The notes under the pieces were generated by a model. The model was given only the letters and a program-made list of their open reading frames with translations, was not told the DNA's origin and did no database searches. Source: Polaromonas sp. P2-4 (GTDB lineage Bacteria > Pseudomonadota > Gammaproteobacteria > Burkholderiales > Burkholderiaceae_C). Taken from it: a DNA stretch of 64,000 bases. Location of the stretch: positions 2,534,001 through 2,598,000 of the forward strand of contig CP087965.1 of NCBI GenBank assembly GCA_024703855.1, written 5' to 3'. Positions 1 through 9,136 of the stretch are shown here, piece by piece (within the stretch, counting starts at the first letter, position 1; every line of letters begins with the position of its first letter). The position numbers and the translations under genes are program-made.

Positions 1-1
1 C

Positions 2-701
2 GAGCGCTGCCTGCGGCTACTGACCGATCTGGAAGAAACCGAGTCAGCGTTTGCAACCACCGGCAGCAAACCCAAAGGCAAGCTGCGCGTGGACCTGCAA
101 GGCACATTGGCCAAGCACTTTGTGCTGCCGGTGGTGCAGGATTTTTTTGAGCGCTACCCCGATATCGAGCTGGAGATCGGCATGGGCGACCGGCTGGTGG
201 ACCTGGTGCGCGAGGGCGTGGACTGCGTGCTGCGCGCGGGCGAACTGAGCGACTCCAGCATGGTGGCGCGCCGTGTGGCTTCGCTGCAGCAGGTGACCTG
301 CGCGAGCCGCGAGTACCTGGCGGAGCACGGCACGCCCGAGACGGTGGGAGGCGCTGCGCGGGCACCGGGCGGTCAACTTTCTCTCCAACCGCAGCGGCAA
401 GCCCCTGCCCTTCGACTTTGTGGTCGATGGCGTGGCGCGCAGTGTGCAGCTCAAGGGTTCGGTGGCGGTGAGCGATGCCGACGCCTATGTGGCTTGCTGT
501 GCGGCGCACCTGGGCTTTATCCAGCTGCCGCGCTACCACGTGGCGGCACGGCTGGATGACGGCACATTCTGCGAAGTGCTGTCGCCATGGCAGCCCGCAC
601 CGATGCCGGTCTCGGTGCTGTACCCGCATCACCGCCAGCTGTCGCCGCGCGTGCGGGTGTTTGTCGACTGGCTGGCCGATGTGATGGGGCGAGCGGCCTG
701 A
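2..701 (+). pseudogene. LysR-family regulator, 5'-truncated by window edge, frameshifted
   Basis: The window opens inside a LysR regulator. The readable part covers the linker and the effector-binding domain, starting with a segment that reads LRLLTDLEETESAF and ending VFVDWLADVMGRAA. Reading frame 2 holds to about 345, then frame 3 continues to the stop at 699-701. Removing one G from the GGG run at 346-348 joins the two halves into a normal LysR C-terminal domain, so a sequencing indel is likelier than a real mutation. The HTH part lies outside the window. The regulated gene cannot be named. Confidence 0.8.
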
Positions 702-748
702 CAACTCAGGCGGCTGGTCAGGGCGGCCTCTTGTTTAACCGCTCCTTA

Positions 749-799
749 TTTGATAGCTGGTGGCGCATGTATTACCTGGGCTGCGGCCCGATTTGACTG
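749..799 (+). repeat. Dispersed ~60 bp repeat, copy A
   Basis: This intergenic stretch between the LysR fragment and the next gene matches the family core ATAGCTGCTTGCGCCCGT imperfectly, followed by a TGGGCTnnnGCCC block. It is the most diverged of seven copies seen in the window. Confidence 0.5.
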
Positions 800-834
800 T
801 CAATAGCGCATCTTACCGGGACGGTGGCAGAACA

Positions 835-1779
835 CTAATTACCCCGCGCCTCTTCATCGCTGCGCTCGGCCAGGGCTGGCGTCGCAAATTCAAGCGCCAG
901 AAAGTCGATCAGCTCACGCACCGCCGGCAGCAGGCCCCGGCGTGACGGAAACACCGCATGCACAATGCCAGGCCGTGGCCGCCAGCGCGGCAGCATGTCC
1001 ACCAGCAGCCCTTGCTGCAGGTCATGCCGCACCATCATCGTCGGCAGTTGCACCACCCCCACGCCCTGCAGCGCAGCCAGGCGCAGCGCCAGCCGGTCAT
1101 CGGTGATCAAGCGCGGCGTGTGGTGCACGACGGCGCTGGCGCCATCAGGGCCCACCAGGCTCCAGGCGTGCTCGCGGTGCGGCGGGCCTTCGTCCAGGCT
1201 GGGCAGGCTGGCCAGGTCCGCCGGCACCAGCGGCGCGACCAGGCCCTTCAGCAGCCCGGGGCTGGCCACCAGGCGCTGCGTGCTGTCGCCCAGCACGCGC
1301 ATGACCAGGTCGGTGTCTTCCAGCGGCGGAAAACGCACGCGAATGGCAATGTCAAAACCCTCGCCAATCACGTCCACGCGCCGGTTGGTGCTCTCCAGCA
1401 GCACCTGCACGCGGGGGCAGGCGGCCATGAAACGCGCCAGCACGTCGCCGAGCTGGTAGTCGAGCAAGGCCGTGGGGCAGCTCATGCGCACGGTGCCCTG
1501 CGGTTCTGAACTCACGCGGTCAATCACCTCTTGCGCCGCATGGGCCTCGACCAGCATGGCCTGGCAATGCCGGTAGTAGGCCTGGCCAATTTCGGTGACG
1601 GCAAAGCGGCGGGTCGAGCGCTGGATCAGGCGCACGCCCAGGCGCTCTTCGAGCAAGGCGATGCGCCGGCTCAGCTTGGACTTCGGGCTGTTAAGCGCGC
1701 GGCCGGCGGGCGCAAAACCCTGATGCTCGACCACCTGCACAAAGTAATAAAGGTCGTTGAGGTCCTGCATGGCCGTCAT
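835..1779 (-). CDS. LysR-family transcriptional regulator, divergent from pirin genes
   Basis: A full-length LysR regulator of 314 residues. The N-terminal winged HTH spans roughly residues 5-65 (LNDLYYFVQVVEHQGF, then SKLSRRIALLEERLGVRL) and the rest is the substrate-binding-like effector domain. It is transcribed away from the pirin gene that starts about 115 bp upstream. LysR-pirin divergent pairs (for example YhaJ/YhaK in E. coli) are common, so it probably controls the pirins. The effector is unknown. The frame is intact. Confidence 0.9.
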   Translation of the reverse strand: MTAMQDLNDLYYFVQVVEHQGFAPAGRALNSPKSKLSRRIALLEERLGVRLIQRSTRRFAVTEIGQAYYRHCQAMLVEAHAAQEVIDRVSSEPQGTVRMSCPTALLDYQLGDVLARFMAACPRVQVLLESTNRRVDVIGEGFDIAIRVRFPPLEDTDLVMRVLGDSTQRLVASPGLLKGLVAPLVPADLASLPSLDEGPPHREHAWSLVGPDGASAVVHHTPRLITDDRLALRLAALQGVGVVQLPTMMVRHDLQQGLLVDMLPRWRPRPGIVHAVFPSRRGLLPAVRELIDFLALEFATPALAERSDEEARGN

Positions 1780-1780
1780 T

Positions 1781-1796
1781 GTTCCTTAAATAGAAC
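1781..1796. promoter_or_regulatory. Possible LysR operator dyad
   Basis: The dyad GTTC-N8-GAAC lies directly beside the LysR start codon in the divergent intergenic region. Its size fits a LysR half-site pair and it could mediate autorepression. The dyad is short, so chance occurrence is quite possible. Confidence 0.3.
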
Positions 1797-1894
1797 GCTG
1801 ATGGCAAATTTAGCCGACTACCGGGCTCATCGTTCCGGGAATATCTTTAGGCCATGGCAGTTTTTTCTGCCGCCACTTTTTTAAGGAGCAGGTC

Positions 1895-2777
1895 ATGAAA
1901 AAGGTTTTGGGTATTTACAGCAGCCCCCGGCCCCACTGGGTGGGCGACGGTTTTCTCGGTGCGCTCGCTGTTTAGCTACGACACGCTGGGCCAGCATGTC
2001 AGCCCGTTTTTGTTGCTGGACTATGCCGGCCCGGCTGAGTTCAAACCCGCCAGCACACCCGGTGAGCGGCGCGGTGTGGGCACGCACCCGCACCGGGGTT
2101 TTGAGACGGTGACCATCGTCTACAAGGGCGAGGTCGCGCACCAGGATTCGACCGGCAGCGGCGGCGTGATTGGCCCGGGCGATGTGCAGTGGATGACTGC
2201 GGCCTCAGGCATCCTGCATGAGGAGTTTCACTCGCCGGCGTTCACGCAACAAGGCGGCACGCTGGAGATGGTGCAGCTGTGGGTGAACCTGCCCGCCAAA
2301 GACAAGATGGCCGCGCCGCGTTACCAGGGCATTGTTGACCAGCAAATCCCGTCGGTGGCCCTGCCTGATGGCGCGGGCAGCGTGCGTGTCATCGCCGGCG
2401 ACTACAAGGGCAACCAGGGGCCGGCGCAAACCTTCACGCCCATCAACGTGTGGGATGTCCGGCTGGGCCAGGGCAAGGAGGTCGCGCTGACCTTGCCCGA
2501 AGGCCACACCGCCGCCGTCGTGGTGCTGCACGGCACGGTGCTGGTCAACGGCGAAGTGGTGCGCGAGGCGCAAATGGTGCTGCTGGAGCGCGAAGGTGAT
2601 GGCTTGAGCCTGGAGGCGAACAGCGACGCCACGCTGCTGGTGCTGAGCGGCGAGCCGATCAACGAGCCCATTGTTGGCCATGGTCCCTTCGTCATGAACA
2701 CCCAGGCCGAAATCACCACGGCGATGGCCGACTTCAACGCCGGCCGCTTCGGGCGGATCAGCCAGACGGCGCGCTGA
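1895..2777 (+). CDS. Pirin family protein (first of two), one frameshift
   Basis: A bicupin pirin of about 293 residues after repair. The ATG at 1895 follows an AGGAG ribosome site (1884-1888) and reads MKKVLGIYSSPRPHWVGDG. The frame is then lost in the TTTT run at 1951-1954, and dropping one T gives GFSVRSLFSYDTLGQH, the expected pirin N-terminus. The iron-binding cupin motif [10 protein letters not shown] is present, as is the C-terminal GPFVMNT motif. Members act as quercetinases or as redox or transcription cofactors; the role here is not determined. A start at GTG 1959 would lose the conserved N-terminus, so it was not chosen. Confidence 0.9.
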
Positions 2778-2794
2778 TCTGAGGTTGCCCATGT

Positions 2795-2821
2795 GATCCG
2801 GCCCCGGCGAAGGGCCGGATC
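2795..2821. terminator. GC-rich hairpin between the two pirin genes
   Basis: A perfect 10 bp stem (GATCCGGCCC and its complement) with a 7 nt loop lies 18 bp after the first pirin stop. There is no T run after it, so it may be a weak terminator, an mRNA-stabilising hairpin or an extragenic palindrome. Confidence 0.4.
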
Positions 2822-2938
2822 ACCGCCCGTGGCCTTCCCCGCCTTGTCGGCACTTCAAGTGCGGGAAAGCAAGGCCAGCGGGCCGGACCTTGAAACCAGA
2901 TCGCGCCAACCTCAGCTGTGTTTTTTGAAAGCTCAGCC

Positions 2939-3991
2939 ATGACCACCCGCCCCGCCAATCCTGACAACCCCATCGTGCAAATCAAAGCCCTCGGTTTTCC
3001 GTGGGAAACCATGGACCCGTTTCTGTTTTGCGCCTACCACGACGATGCCTACCCGGCGGCCAACGCGCAGATGGGGCCGCAGGCTTCGCTGGCGGGTCGG
3101 GCCATCGGGCAGGACTTCAGCCGCAAGGACGGCTGGAGCATGTACCACGGCAGCACGGTGCCGGGCTTTCCGGGGGCATCCGCATCGGGGCTTTGAAACG
3201 GTGACCATCGTCCGCAAGGGGCTGATTGACCATTCGGATTCGCTGGGTGCGGCGGCGCGTTTTGGCGGCGGCGATGTGCAGTGGCTGACCGCCGGCAAGG
3301 GCGTGGTGCATTCCGAGATGTTTCCGCTGCTGGACGCTGCTGCACCGAATCCGCTGGAGCTGTTTCAGATCTGGCTGAACCTGCCGGCGCGCAACAAGAT
3401 GGTGGCGCCGCACTTCACCATGTTCTGGTCAGAAAAGATTCCGCGCCATGTGGCCACCGATACGCAGGGCCGCAGCACCGAGGTGGCGGTGATTGCGGGT
3501 CAACTGCAAGCCGCCGGCGATCGCGAGCTGCTGGCACCGCCGCCCGACTCCTGGGCGGCGCAGGCCAAGGCTGACGTGGCGATCTGGACCATTCGCATGG
3601 CGCCCGGGCGCGCTGGACGCTGCCTGCGGCTGCGGGTGAAGGCACACGGCGTAACCTCTATTTCTTCAAGGGCCGGTCGGTTTCCATCGCAGGTCAGGAC
3701 GTGAGCAGCCACGCCGCCATTGAGTTGCGTGCCGATGCGGCGGTGGACATCATCAATGGCGACGAAGTCAGCGAGTTTTTGCTGCTGCAGGGCAAGCCGA
3801 TTGGCGAGCCGGTGGTGCAGTACGGCCCGTTTGTGATGAACACGCAGGCCGAGATTGCGCAAACTATTGAACACTACCAGCGCACGCAGTTTGGCGGCTG
3901 GCCCTGGCCTGACGACGCGCCGGTGCATGGACGCGACCCGGCACGGTTTGCCCGGCACCCCGATGGACGCGAGGAGCGGCCGGCGGGCTGA
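2939..3991 (+). CDS. Pirin family protein (second copy), two frameshifts
   Basis: A second, divergent pirin of about 350 residues after repair. It starts [20 protein letters not shown] and carries [11 protein letters not shown] and [11 protein letters not shown]. Two indels interrupt it: one extra G in the GGGGG run near 3172-3176, and one missing G near 3604-3606. Correcting both gives one continuous pirin. It lies 160 bp behind the first pirin on the same strand, so the two may be co-transcribed under the LysR at 835-1779. The region between the two cupin folds is longer than in the first copy, so they are paralogues of different subfamilies rather than a recent duplication. Confidence 0.85.
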
Positions 3992-4008
3992 TGGTCATTC
4001 GCCAACTG

Positions 4009-4078
4009 CTCCTGAAAACATAGCTGCTTACGCCCGTAGCTATTGGGCTATAGGCCAGAATGGTTCAAAATTCTGGCC
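4009..4078 (+). repeat. Dispersed ~60 bp repeat, copy B
   Basis: The copy reads ATAGCTGCTTACGCCCGT then TATTGGGCTATAGGCC, and ends in a small AT-rich palindrome. It fills the space between the stops of the convergent pirin 2 and erythromycin-esterase genes. Confidence 0.7.
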
Positions 4079-4094
4079 CCGCCCCCAAGCCGTA

Positions 4095-5462
4095 CTAAAT
4101 CCCTGACGGAAACGTCTCCGGCGCCTCGTTGTCGTTCCACACCTGGCCCAGGTCCAGCGGCTCGACGGCGCTGGTTTCGTCGATGTGTATCACGGCATCG
4201 AACTGCCGGGCCAGCCGGGTGTAGGCATAGTGGCTCTGGCGTTCGGTGTCGGGCCGGTAGATCACGCCGATGGCACGCTGCAGCCGCTGCAAGGCCAGCA
4301 GCGCGCTCAGCGCCGCATCGTCGTGCAGCGGCAGCAGGAAGCGGCTGCTTCCGGTGTGATGGAACACGTCCTCCCAACTGCCGGGCAAACCCTCGCGCAT
4401 CTGCTTGCGCTGGGGCGGCTCGTGCCAGCTCGAAGCGGCCGTGACCCAGCCCCGGTAGGTGCTGAAACCCACCAGCACCACATCGCCCGGGTAGCGGTCG
4501 CGCATGAGCTGGCCCACGTTCCATTCGCCCCGCTCGCCCATTTCGGTGGCCGAAGCATCACCCAGGTGCGAGTTGTGCGCCCACAGGGCGATGCGCGGCG
4601 GCGCGCCGCTGGTGGCGAGGTGGCTGTCCAGCGCAGCCAGCGTCTCCACCATGTGGCTGTCGCGCAGATTCCAGGACGCCAGACGCCCGCGAAACATGGT
4701 GCGGTAGTAGGCTTCGGCGTTGCGGACCAGGCGTGCGTTCTGCTGGGCGTAGAAGGCCTCGTCACTTTCCAGCCCGGGCGTCAGTGACAACTCAGCGGCG
4801 CGGCGGTTCATTTCGCGCAGCTGCTGCACCACCTCGTCCTCGCAACTCGCCCCGAGGCCAAAGCTGGCGGCGTAGCCGTAGGCCTGGCTGTCTTCGGCGA
4901 CATGGTCAAAGCAGTCGTAGCGGTAACGCGCACGGTCCGCGGCTTCGGGGTCCACCTCGTCGAGGTAGGTCAGCACGGCCTGGATGGAGCTGAAGAGGCT
5001 GTACAGGTCGAGCCCATAGAAGCCCACCTGGCGCGGCGGGCTGAGGCCGGCGTTGTAGTCGCGCAGCCACTCGATGAAGTCGCACACGACGGTGTTGCGC
5101 CACATCCAGGCGGGAAAACGCTGGAAGCCCGACAGGGCAGCGTCGGCATCGGCGTCATCTGAAAGGCCGCGTACGTAGCGGTTGACGCGCCAGGCGTCGG
5201 GCCAGTCGGCTTCCACGGCGACAGCCGTAAAGCCTTTCTCGGTGATCAGGCGCTTGGTGATCTCTGCCCGCTCGCGGTAGAACTCATGGCTGCCGTGCGA
5301 AGCTTCGCCCAGCAGGGCAAAACGCGCCTCGCCGATCAGGTCCAGCAGGCCGTCATACTGGCGGCCGTCGCCGTCCAGCGGCCGCAGGTGCGGGCGCAGG
5401 CCTTCCAGCAAGGCGGTATGGCTGGGAGGGTGTCGGGTTTGTTGGGTGTGCTGCGTGGTCAT
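4095..5462 (-). CDS. Erythromycin esterase family hydrolase
   Basis: A 455-residue protein of the erythromycin-esterase superfamily (Ere/succinoglycan-biosynthesis type). The N-terminal GEASHGSHEFYRERAEITK motif holds the catalytic-type His and Glu of the family, and WAHNSHLGDAS is the second conserved block. I chose the ATG at 5462, which has AAAGGAG just upstream, over a TTG seven codons earlier. Most family members are not antibiotic-resistance enzymes and their substrate is unknown. It lies downstream of a phosphoribosyltransferase remnant and a dienelactone-type hydrolase, a grouping seen in other bacteria. The frame is intact. Confidence 0.85.
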   Translation of the reverse strand: MTTQHTQQTRHPPSHTALLEGLRPHLRPLDGDGRQYDGLLDLIGEARFALLGEASHGSHEFYRERAEITKRLITEKGFTAVAVEADWPDAWRVNRYVRGLSDDADADAALSGFQRFPAWMWRNTVVCDFIEWLRDYNAGLSPPRQVGFYGLDLYSLFSSIQAVLTYLDEVDPEAADRARYRYDCFDHVAEDSQAYGYAASFGLGASCEDEVVQQLREMNRRAAELSLTPGLESDEAFYAQQNARLVRNAEAYYRTMFRGRLASWNLRDSHMVETLAALDSHLATSGAPPRIALWAHNSHLGDASATEMGERGEWNVGQLMRDRYPGDVVLVGFSTYRGWVTAASSWHEPPQRKQMREGLPGSWEDVFHHTGSSRFLLPLHDDAALSALLALQRLQRAIGVIYRPDTERQSHYAYTRLARQFDAVIHIDETSAVEPLDLGQVWNDNEAPETFPSGI

Positions 5463-5489
5463 GGCGGCTCCTTTTCTCTCCAATTTCTG

Positions 5490-5612
5490 TCATCCCGGTA
5501 AGTCCTCTTGGTGCTCGCGCCAGGCCTGTTCCAGCAGGGCGCACACCTCGTCGTCGGTAATCTGCGGAAATTCGTCGTACCACAGCCCGACGGCGTGAAA
5601 GGGCAAATTCAT
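5490..5612 (-). pseudogene. C-terminal remnant of a phosphoribosyltransferase
   Basis: About 40 codons read MNLPFHAVGLWYDEFPQ, then TDDEVCALLEQAW, and end in TGA. This is the C-terminal signature of the phosphoribosyltransferase that often sits between such hydrolases and erythromycin-esterase genes. The catalytic PRPP-binding part is absent: the preceding sequence already belongs to the hydrolase in another frame, and the two overlap by a few bases. I infer a deletion that removed most of the gene. Confidence 0.6.
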
Positions 5613-6304
5613 GGCAACCATGCTGTGTATTGCCGTGAAGTCAGGTGGGTGATGAACCAGGAGCCGGCCAGCTGCGCGACCTGCTCCAGCGCGCCCGCTT
5701 CTTCGAACAGGTGCGTTGCGCCGGGCACCAGGGCCAGGCTCTTTTTGCAGCGCAGCTGCGCGTGGGCCTGCTCGTTGAGTTCAATCACCTGGTGGTCGGC
5801 AGCGCCGACGATGAGCAGTGTGGGCGCTGTGATGGCGGCCAGAGCCACCGGCCCGGCCAGGTCCGGCCGGCCTCCGCGCGAGACCACGGCCGCGATCTGC
5901 TCGCCCAACCGGGCGGCCGCAAGGAGCGCGGCCGCGCTGCCGGTGCTGGCGCCGAAATAACCGAGGGGAGCATGCTGCAACTCGGCTTGAGCCGCGGCCC
6001 AGGCGGTGGCCTCCTGCATTCGCCGGGTCAGCAGGGCGATGTCGAAGCGGTGCTCACGCGTGTGCAGGTCGGTCTGTTCTTCCTGCGCGGTCAGCAGGTC
6101 GAACAGCAGGGTGGCGATGCCGGCCTGCTGAAGATGCTGGGCCACCTGCCGATTGCGGGCGCTGTGGCGCCCGCTGCCGCTGCCGTGCGCAAACAGCACC
6201 AGGCCTTCGAACCCAGGGGGCAACACCAGGTCGCCATAAAGCCATGCGTCGCCGGCGGGAATACGGACTTCGCGCGGCACCAGGGTCATGTTGACGCCAG
6301 GCAT
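5609..6304 (-). CDS. Dienelactone-hydrolase-type alpha/beta hydrolase
   Basis: A 231-residue cytoplasmic alpha/beta hydrolase. FAHGSGSGRHSARNR is the oxyanion region, GYFGASTGSAAAL the nucleophile elbow (Ser), GAADHQV carries the acid and GATHLFEE the catalytic His. The match is to the small hydrolases related to dienelactone hydrolase; the substrate is unknown. Its last few residues (SRQYTAWLP) run into the fragment of phosphoribosyltransferase, so the natural C-terminus may have been altered by the same deletion. Confidence 0.8.
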   Translation of the reverse strand: MPGVNMTLVPREVRIPAGDAWLYGDLVLPPGFEGLVLFAHGSGSGRHSARNRQVAQHLQQAGIATLLFDLLTAQEEQTDLHTREHRFDIALLTRRMQEATAWAAAQAELQHAPLGYFGASTGSAAALLAAARLGEQIAAVVSRGGRPDLAGPVALAAITAPTLLIVGAADHQVIELNEQAHAQLRCKKSLALVPGATHLFEEAGALEQVAQLAGSWFITHLTSRQYTAWLP

Positions 6305-6460
6305 GATGTTTACCTCCCAAAAGAAAAGGTTTAGCGCGGCGCCCTATTCCGTCTGTCAGACGAGGTTGTTTTTGGTGTAGGACAACGCCCAGTGGCTGCT
6401 TTTTAGTGAAAAGCGCTGATGGCTTTGACTGTGTGGACATCTTCCACGGCCTTTGCCGTT

Positions 6461-6530
6461 TGCTCCTGAAAACATAGCGACTTGCGCCCGTATTTCCTGG
6501 GCCAGAGGCCAATACGCTTCAAACTTCCGG
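6461..6530 (+). repeat. Dispersed ~60 bp repeat, copy C
   Basis: The copy reads CTCCTGAAAACATAGC, then CTTGCGCCCGT, then CTGGGCCAGAGGCC. It shares with copy B an extra upstream CTCCTGAAAACATAG segment and sits just downstream of the tetR stop. Confidence 0.65.
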
Positions 6531-6554
6531 CTGAAATCGGCCCACAACGCAGCT

Positions 6555-7203
6555 TTACAAGCCCTTCTCGACCATATCCAGCAGGCGCTGCCCAACCTGC
6601 TCCATCTGCGGCCCGACCACGCTGCGCAGCGGGCCGTCAATCACCAGCATGGCCAGGCCGTGCACCGCCGACCAGGCGAGGAATTCCGCGCCGGGGCGGC
6701 GCTCGGGGGGCAGCACGCCGGCTTCTACCAGCTTGTCGAGCGCCGCGCCCAGCAGCTCAAACGGGTTGAGGCCGCCCGGGCCGGCCGTGGGCAGCTCGGG
6801 CGTGGCCTGCAGCAACACGTCGGACGCGGCGAAAGCGGTGCAGAAACAGGCCGGTCTCGGCCCTGGCAAAACGCAAATAACCGGTGCCGACGGCGCGCAC
6901 GCTGGCGCGAGCGAAGTCGGCGGGCGGCAGGCCTTGCGGCAGGCTGGCCAGCTCGGCCTCCATGGCCGCGGCTACGGCCGACAGGGCGGCCGCGCGCACC
7001 GCTTGTAACAAAGCCTGACGGCTGGCGAAATGCCGGTAGGCGGCGTTGGGCGCCACGCCGGCGCGCCGGGTGGCTTCGCGCAGCACCACGGCATCGGGCC
7101 CGCCGCTGCGCGCCAGCGCTATGCCAGCCTCCAGCAGGGCATGCTGCAGGTCACCGTGGCGGTAGGTGCTGCGTGCGGTTAAAGGCTTGGGCGCGCTCGT
7201 CAT
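6555..7203 (-). CDS. TetR-family transcriptional regulator, one frameshift
   Basis: A TetR repressor of about 215 residues after repair. The HTH is at residues 12-60 (YRHGDLQHALLEAGIALA, then GVAPNAAYRHFASRQAL). The frame breaks after YLRFARAETGLF, and removing one T from a TTT run (AAA at 6844-6846 on the plus strand) joins it to FAASDVLLQATPELP and a TetR C-terminal ligand domain ending LLDMVEKGL. It faces the VOC operon across a 140 bp region with two TetR-like operators, so it probably represses that operon and itself. Confidence 0.85.
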
Positions 7204-7222
7204 GACTGGTTACTTTTTTATG

Positions 7223-7268
7223 TGGACACTGTCCATTATCTTTGCTATTCTTTTGTGGACGGTGTACA
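7223..7268 (+). promoter_or_regulatory. Twin TetR operators over a sigma70-like promoter
   Basis: Site 1 is the perfect 13 bp palindrome TGGACA-C-TGTCCA (7223-7235). Site 2 is TGGACG-G-TGTACA (7256-7268), with the same 6-1-6 geometry exactly 33 bp downstream, about three helical turns. TGGACA at 7223-7228 and TATTCT at 7246-7251, 17 bp apart, form a plausible -35/-10 pair for the plus-strand operon. Site 1 would then cover -35 and site 2 the start point. Binding by the adjacent TetR is an inference. Confidence 0.6.
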
Positions 7269-7342
7269 CAATAGATCTGATTGGCTCACCGTGCAAGCGT
7301 CAGTTCATGCCAAAAAAAGCATGCACACACAGGAGCAAAACC

Positions 7343-7816
7343 ATGCAGAAAATCACCCCCTTCTTGTGGTTCAACGACCAGGCCGAGGAGGCCATGAATT
7401 TTTATACCTCCCTCTTCAAGAATTCGAAGATCACCATGCTGAGACGCTATGGCGAGGAAGGGCCAGGGCCCAAGGGAACAGTCATGACCGGCACCTTCGA
7501 GCTTGAAGGCCAGCAGTTCATGGCCCTGAACGGCGGCCCGCACTTCAGCTTCTCGCCGGCCATCTCGCTGTTTGTGAACTGCAAGACGCAGGAAGAAGTC
7601 GATGAACTGTGGGACAAGCTCTCCGCAGGCGGCGCAAAAAACCAGTGCGGCTGGCTGCAAGACAAATACGGCGTGTCGTGGCAGATCATTCCCACCGCCT
7701 TGGGCGAACTGCTGGGCGACAAGAACCCCGCCAAGGCGAGCGCCGTCATGAAAACCATGCTGCAAATGCACAAGATTGACATCAAGCGCCTGCAGCAGGC
7801 CTATGAGCAGGCCTGA
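7343..7816 (+). CDS. VOC / PhnB-like (3-demethylubiquinone methyltransferase-like) protein
   Basis: A 157-residue VOC-fold protein beginning MQKITPFLWFNDQAEEAMNF, with LQDKYGVSWQIIPTAL typical of the family often misnamed 3-demethylubiquinone-9 3-methyltransferase. The ATG at 7343 follows AGGAG (7331-7335). It is the first gene of a five-gene set (three VOC proteins, a YciI-like protein and a GST) behind the TetR operators. Such sets are widespread and of unproven function, perhaps handling reactive electrophiles. The frame is intact. Confidence 0.85.
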   Translation: MQKITPFLWFNDQAEEAMNFYTSLFKNSKITMLRRYGEEGPGPKGTVMTGTFELEGQQFMALNGGPHFSFSPAISLFVNCKTQEEVDELWDKLSAGGAKNQCGWLQDKYGVSWQIIPTALGELLGDKNPAKASAVMKTMLQMHKIDIKRLQQAYEQA

Positions 7817-7879
7817 GGCGGCCCGACCCGTTCCCACTTCAATTCAACTTTCCAATTCAACTTTCAAAAAGGAAGACCC

Positions 7880-8302
7880 ATGGCTACCCAGATCTTTGTG
7901 AACCTGCCCGTTAAAAACCTCGACAAGTCGGTGACGTTTTTCACCGCGCTGGGCTTCAAGTTCAACCCGCAATTCACCAACGAGAAGGCCGCCTGCATGA
8001 TCGTCAGCGACGACATCTACGTCATGCTGCTGGTGGAAAGTTTCTTCAAGACCTTCACCCCCAACCCGATCAGCGACGCGAAGAAAAGCACCGAGGTGCT
8101 GCTTTGCCTTTCGAGTGAAAGCCGCAAAAAGGTCGACGAGCTGGTGGGCAAGGCCATCACCGCGGGCGCAAGCACGCCCAACAAGCCGCAGGACCACGGC
8201 TTCATGTACCAGCACGGCTTCCAGGACCTGGACGGCCACCTTTGGGAAATCATGTACATGGACATGAGCGCCGTACCGGCAGACCTTGGCGCTACTGCTT
8301 GA
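7880..8302 (+). CDS. Glyoxalase/VOC family protein
   Basis: A 140-residue protein with a glyoxalase fold: IFVNLPVKNLDKSVTFFTAL at the N-terminus and DGHLWEIMYMD at the C-terminus. The AAAGGAAG ribosome site is 9 bp before the ATG. Second gene of the presumed TetR-controlled set, 63 bp after the first. The substrate is unknown. The frame is intact. Confidence 0.85.
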   Translation: MATQIFVNLPVKNLDKSVTFFTALGFKFNPQFTNEKAACMIVSDDIYVMLLVESFFKTFTPNPISDAKKSTEVLLCLSSESRKKVDELVGKAITAGASTPNKPQDHGFMYQHGFQDLDGHLWEIMYMDMSAVPADLGATA

Positions 8303-8338
8303 ACAATCACCCCACCACCACCCCGAAAGGAAACCCCC

Positions 8339-8757
8339 ATGCAAGTTCAACCCTACCTGATGTTTAACGGCCGCTGCGAAGAGGCTCTGGCGTTTTACAA
8401 GACTGCGCTTGGCGCCGAAGTGACAATGATGATGCGCTTCAAGGAAAGCCCCGAGCCGCCGTCTGCAGAGTGCGGCCCCATCCCGGGCGACAGCGTCATG
8501 CACGCCTCCTTTCGGGTCGGCGACACCGAAGTGATGGCGTCCGACGGCATGTCCCAGGGCAAGCCGGAATTCAAGGGCTTTTCACTGTCGCTGACGGCGC
8601 CGAACGACGCCGAGGCGCAGCGGCTGTTCAAGGCCCTGGGCGACGGCGGCCAGGTGCAAATGCCGATGGCCAAGACCTTTTTGCCTCGTCCTTCGGCATG
8701 GTGGCCGACCGCTTCGGCGTGTCGTGGATGGTGATCGTGCCGACCCCGATGCCCTGA
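8339..8757 (+). CDS. PhnB/YjdN-like VOC protein, one frameshift
   Basis: About 139 residues after repair. It begins MQVQPYLMFNGRCEEALAFY, a PhnB-type start. The frame is lost in the T run at 8677-8681; adding one T yields KTFFASSFGMVADRFGVSW, the usual C-terminal block of the family, ending at the TGA at 8755. AAGGAAAC precedes the ATG. Third gene of the set. The function of PhnB-type VOC proteins is not established. Confidence 0.85.
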
Positions 8758-8772
8758 GGTGGGCAGCATGCC

Positions 8773-9126
8773 ATGCAGTACCGGCTGATCATCTGCCACG
8801 ATGACGCCTTTGCGCCCACCGAGACTTTGGTCAGGGAGATCGGCGCCTGGGTCAGGGACATGGAAGGCCATGGCGTCCTGATGCACGGAAACCCGCTGCG
8901 GCCGCCCGGCGAGGCCACGACCGTGCGTGTGCGCGAAGGCAAGGTGATGCGCACGGACGGCCCCTTCGCCCAGAGCAGGGAAAAAATGGCCGCCTACGGG
9001 CTCATAGAGTGCGCAAGCCTCGAACAAGCCATTGATGTGGCCTCCCGGCATCCCATGGCCAGGGCCGCAACGATTGAAGTGCGGCCGGTTTGGGCCGACC
9101 TGGCCAGACAGGCAACCCCCTCCTGA
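8773..9126 (+). CDS. YciI-like (DGPF domain) protein
   Basis: A 117-residue protein with the diagnostic motif RTDGPFAQSREKMAAYGLIE and a C-terminal ATIEVRPVW, typical of YCII-related proteins. In many proteobacteria these genes sit beside PhnB-like VOC genes and an ECF sigma factor; here no sigma factor is present. The precise role is unknown. It ends 10 bp before the GST start. Confidence 0.8.
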   Translation: MQYRLIICHDDAFAPTETLVREIGAWVRDMEGHGVLMHGNPLRPPGEATTVRVREGKVMRTDGPFAQSREKMAAYGLIECASLEQAIDVASRHPMARAATIEVRPVWADLARQATPS

Positions 9127-9136
9127 AGGAAACTTT

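Noticed and set aside
1959..2777. Pirin starting at GTG 1959
   Set aside because: A conserved pirin N-terminus and a good ribosome site lie at 1895 in another frame, joined by removing one T.
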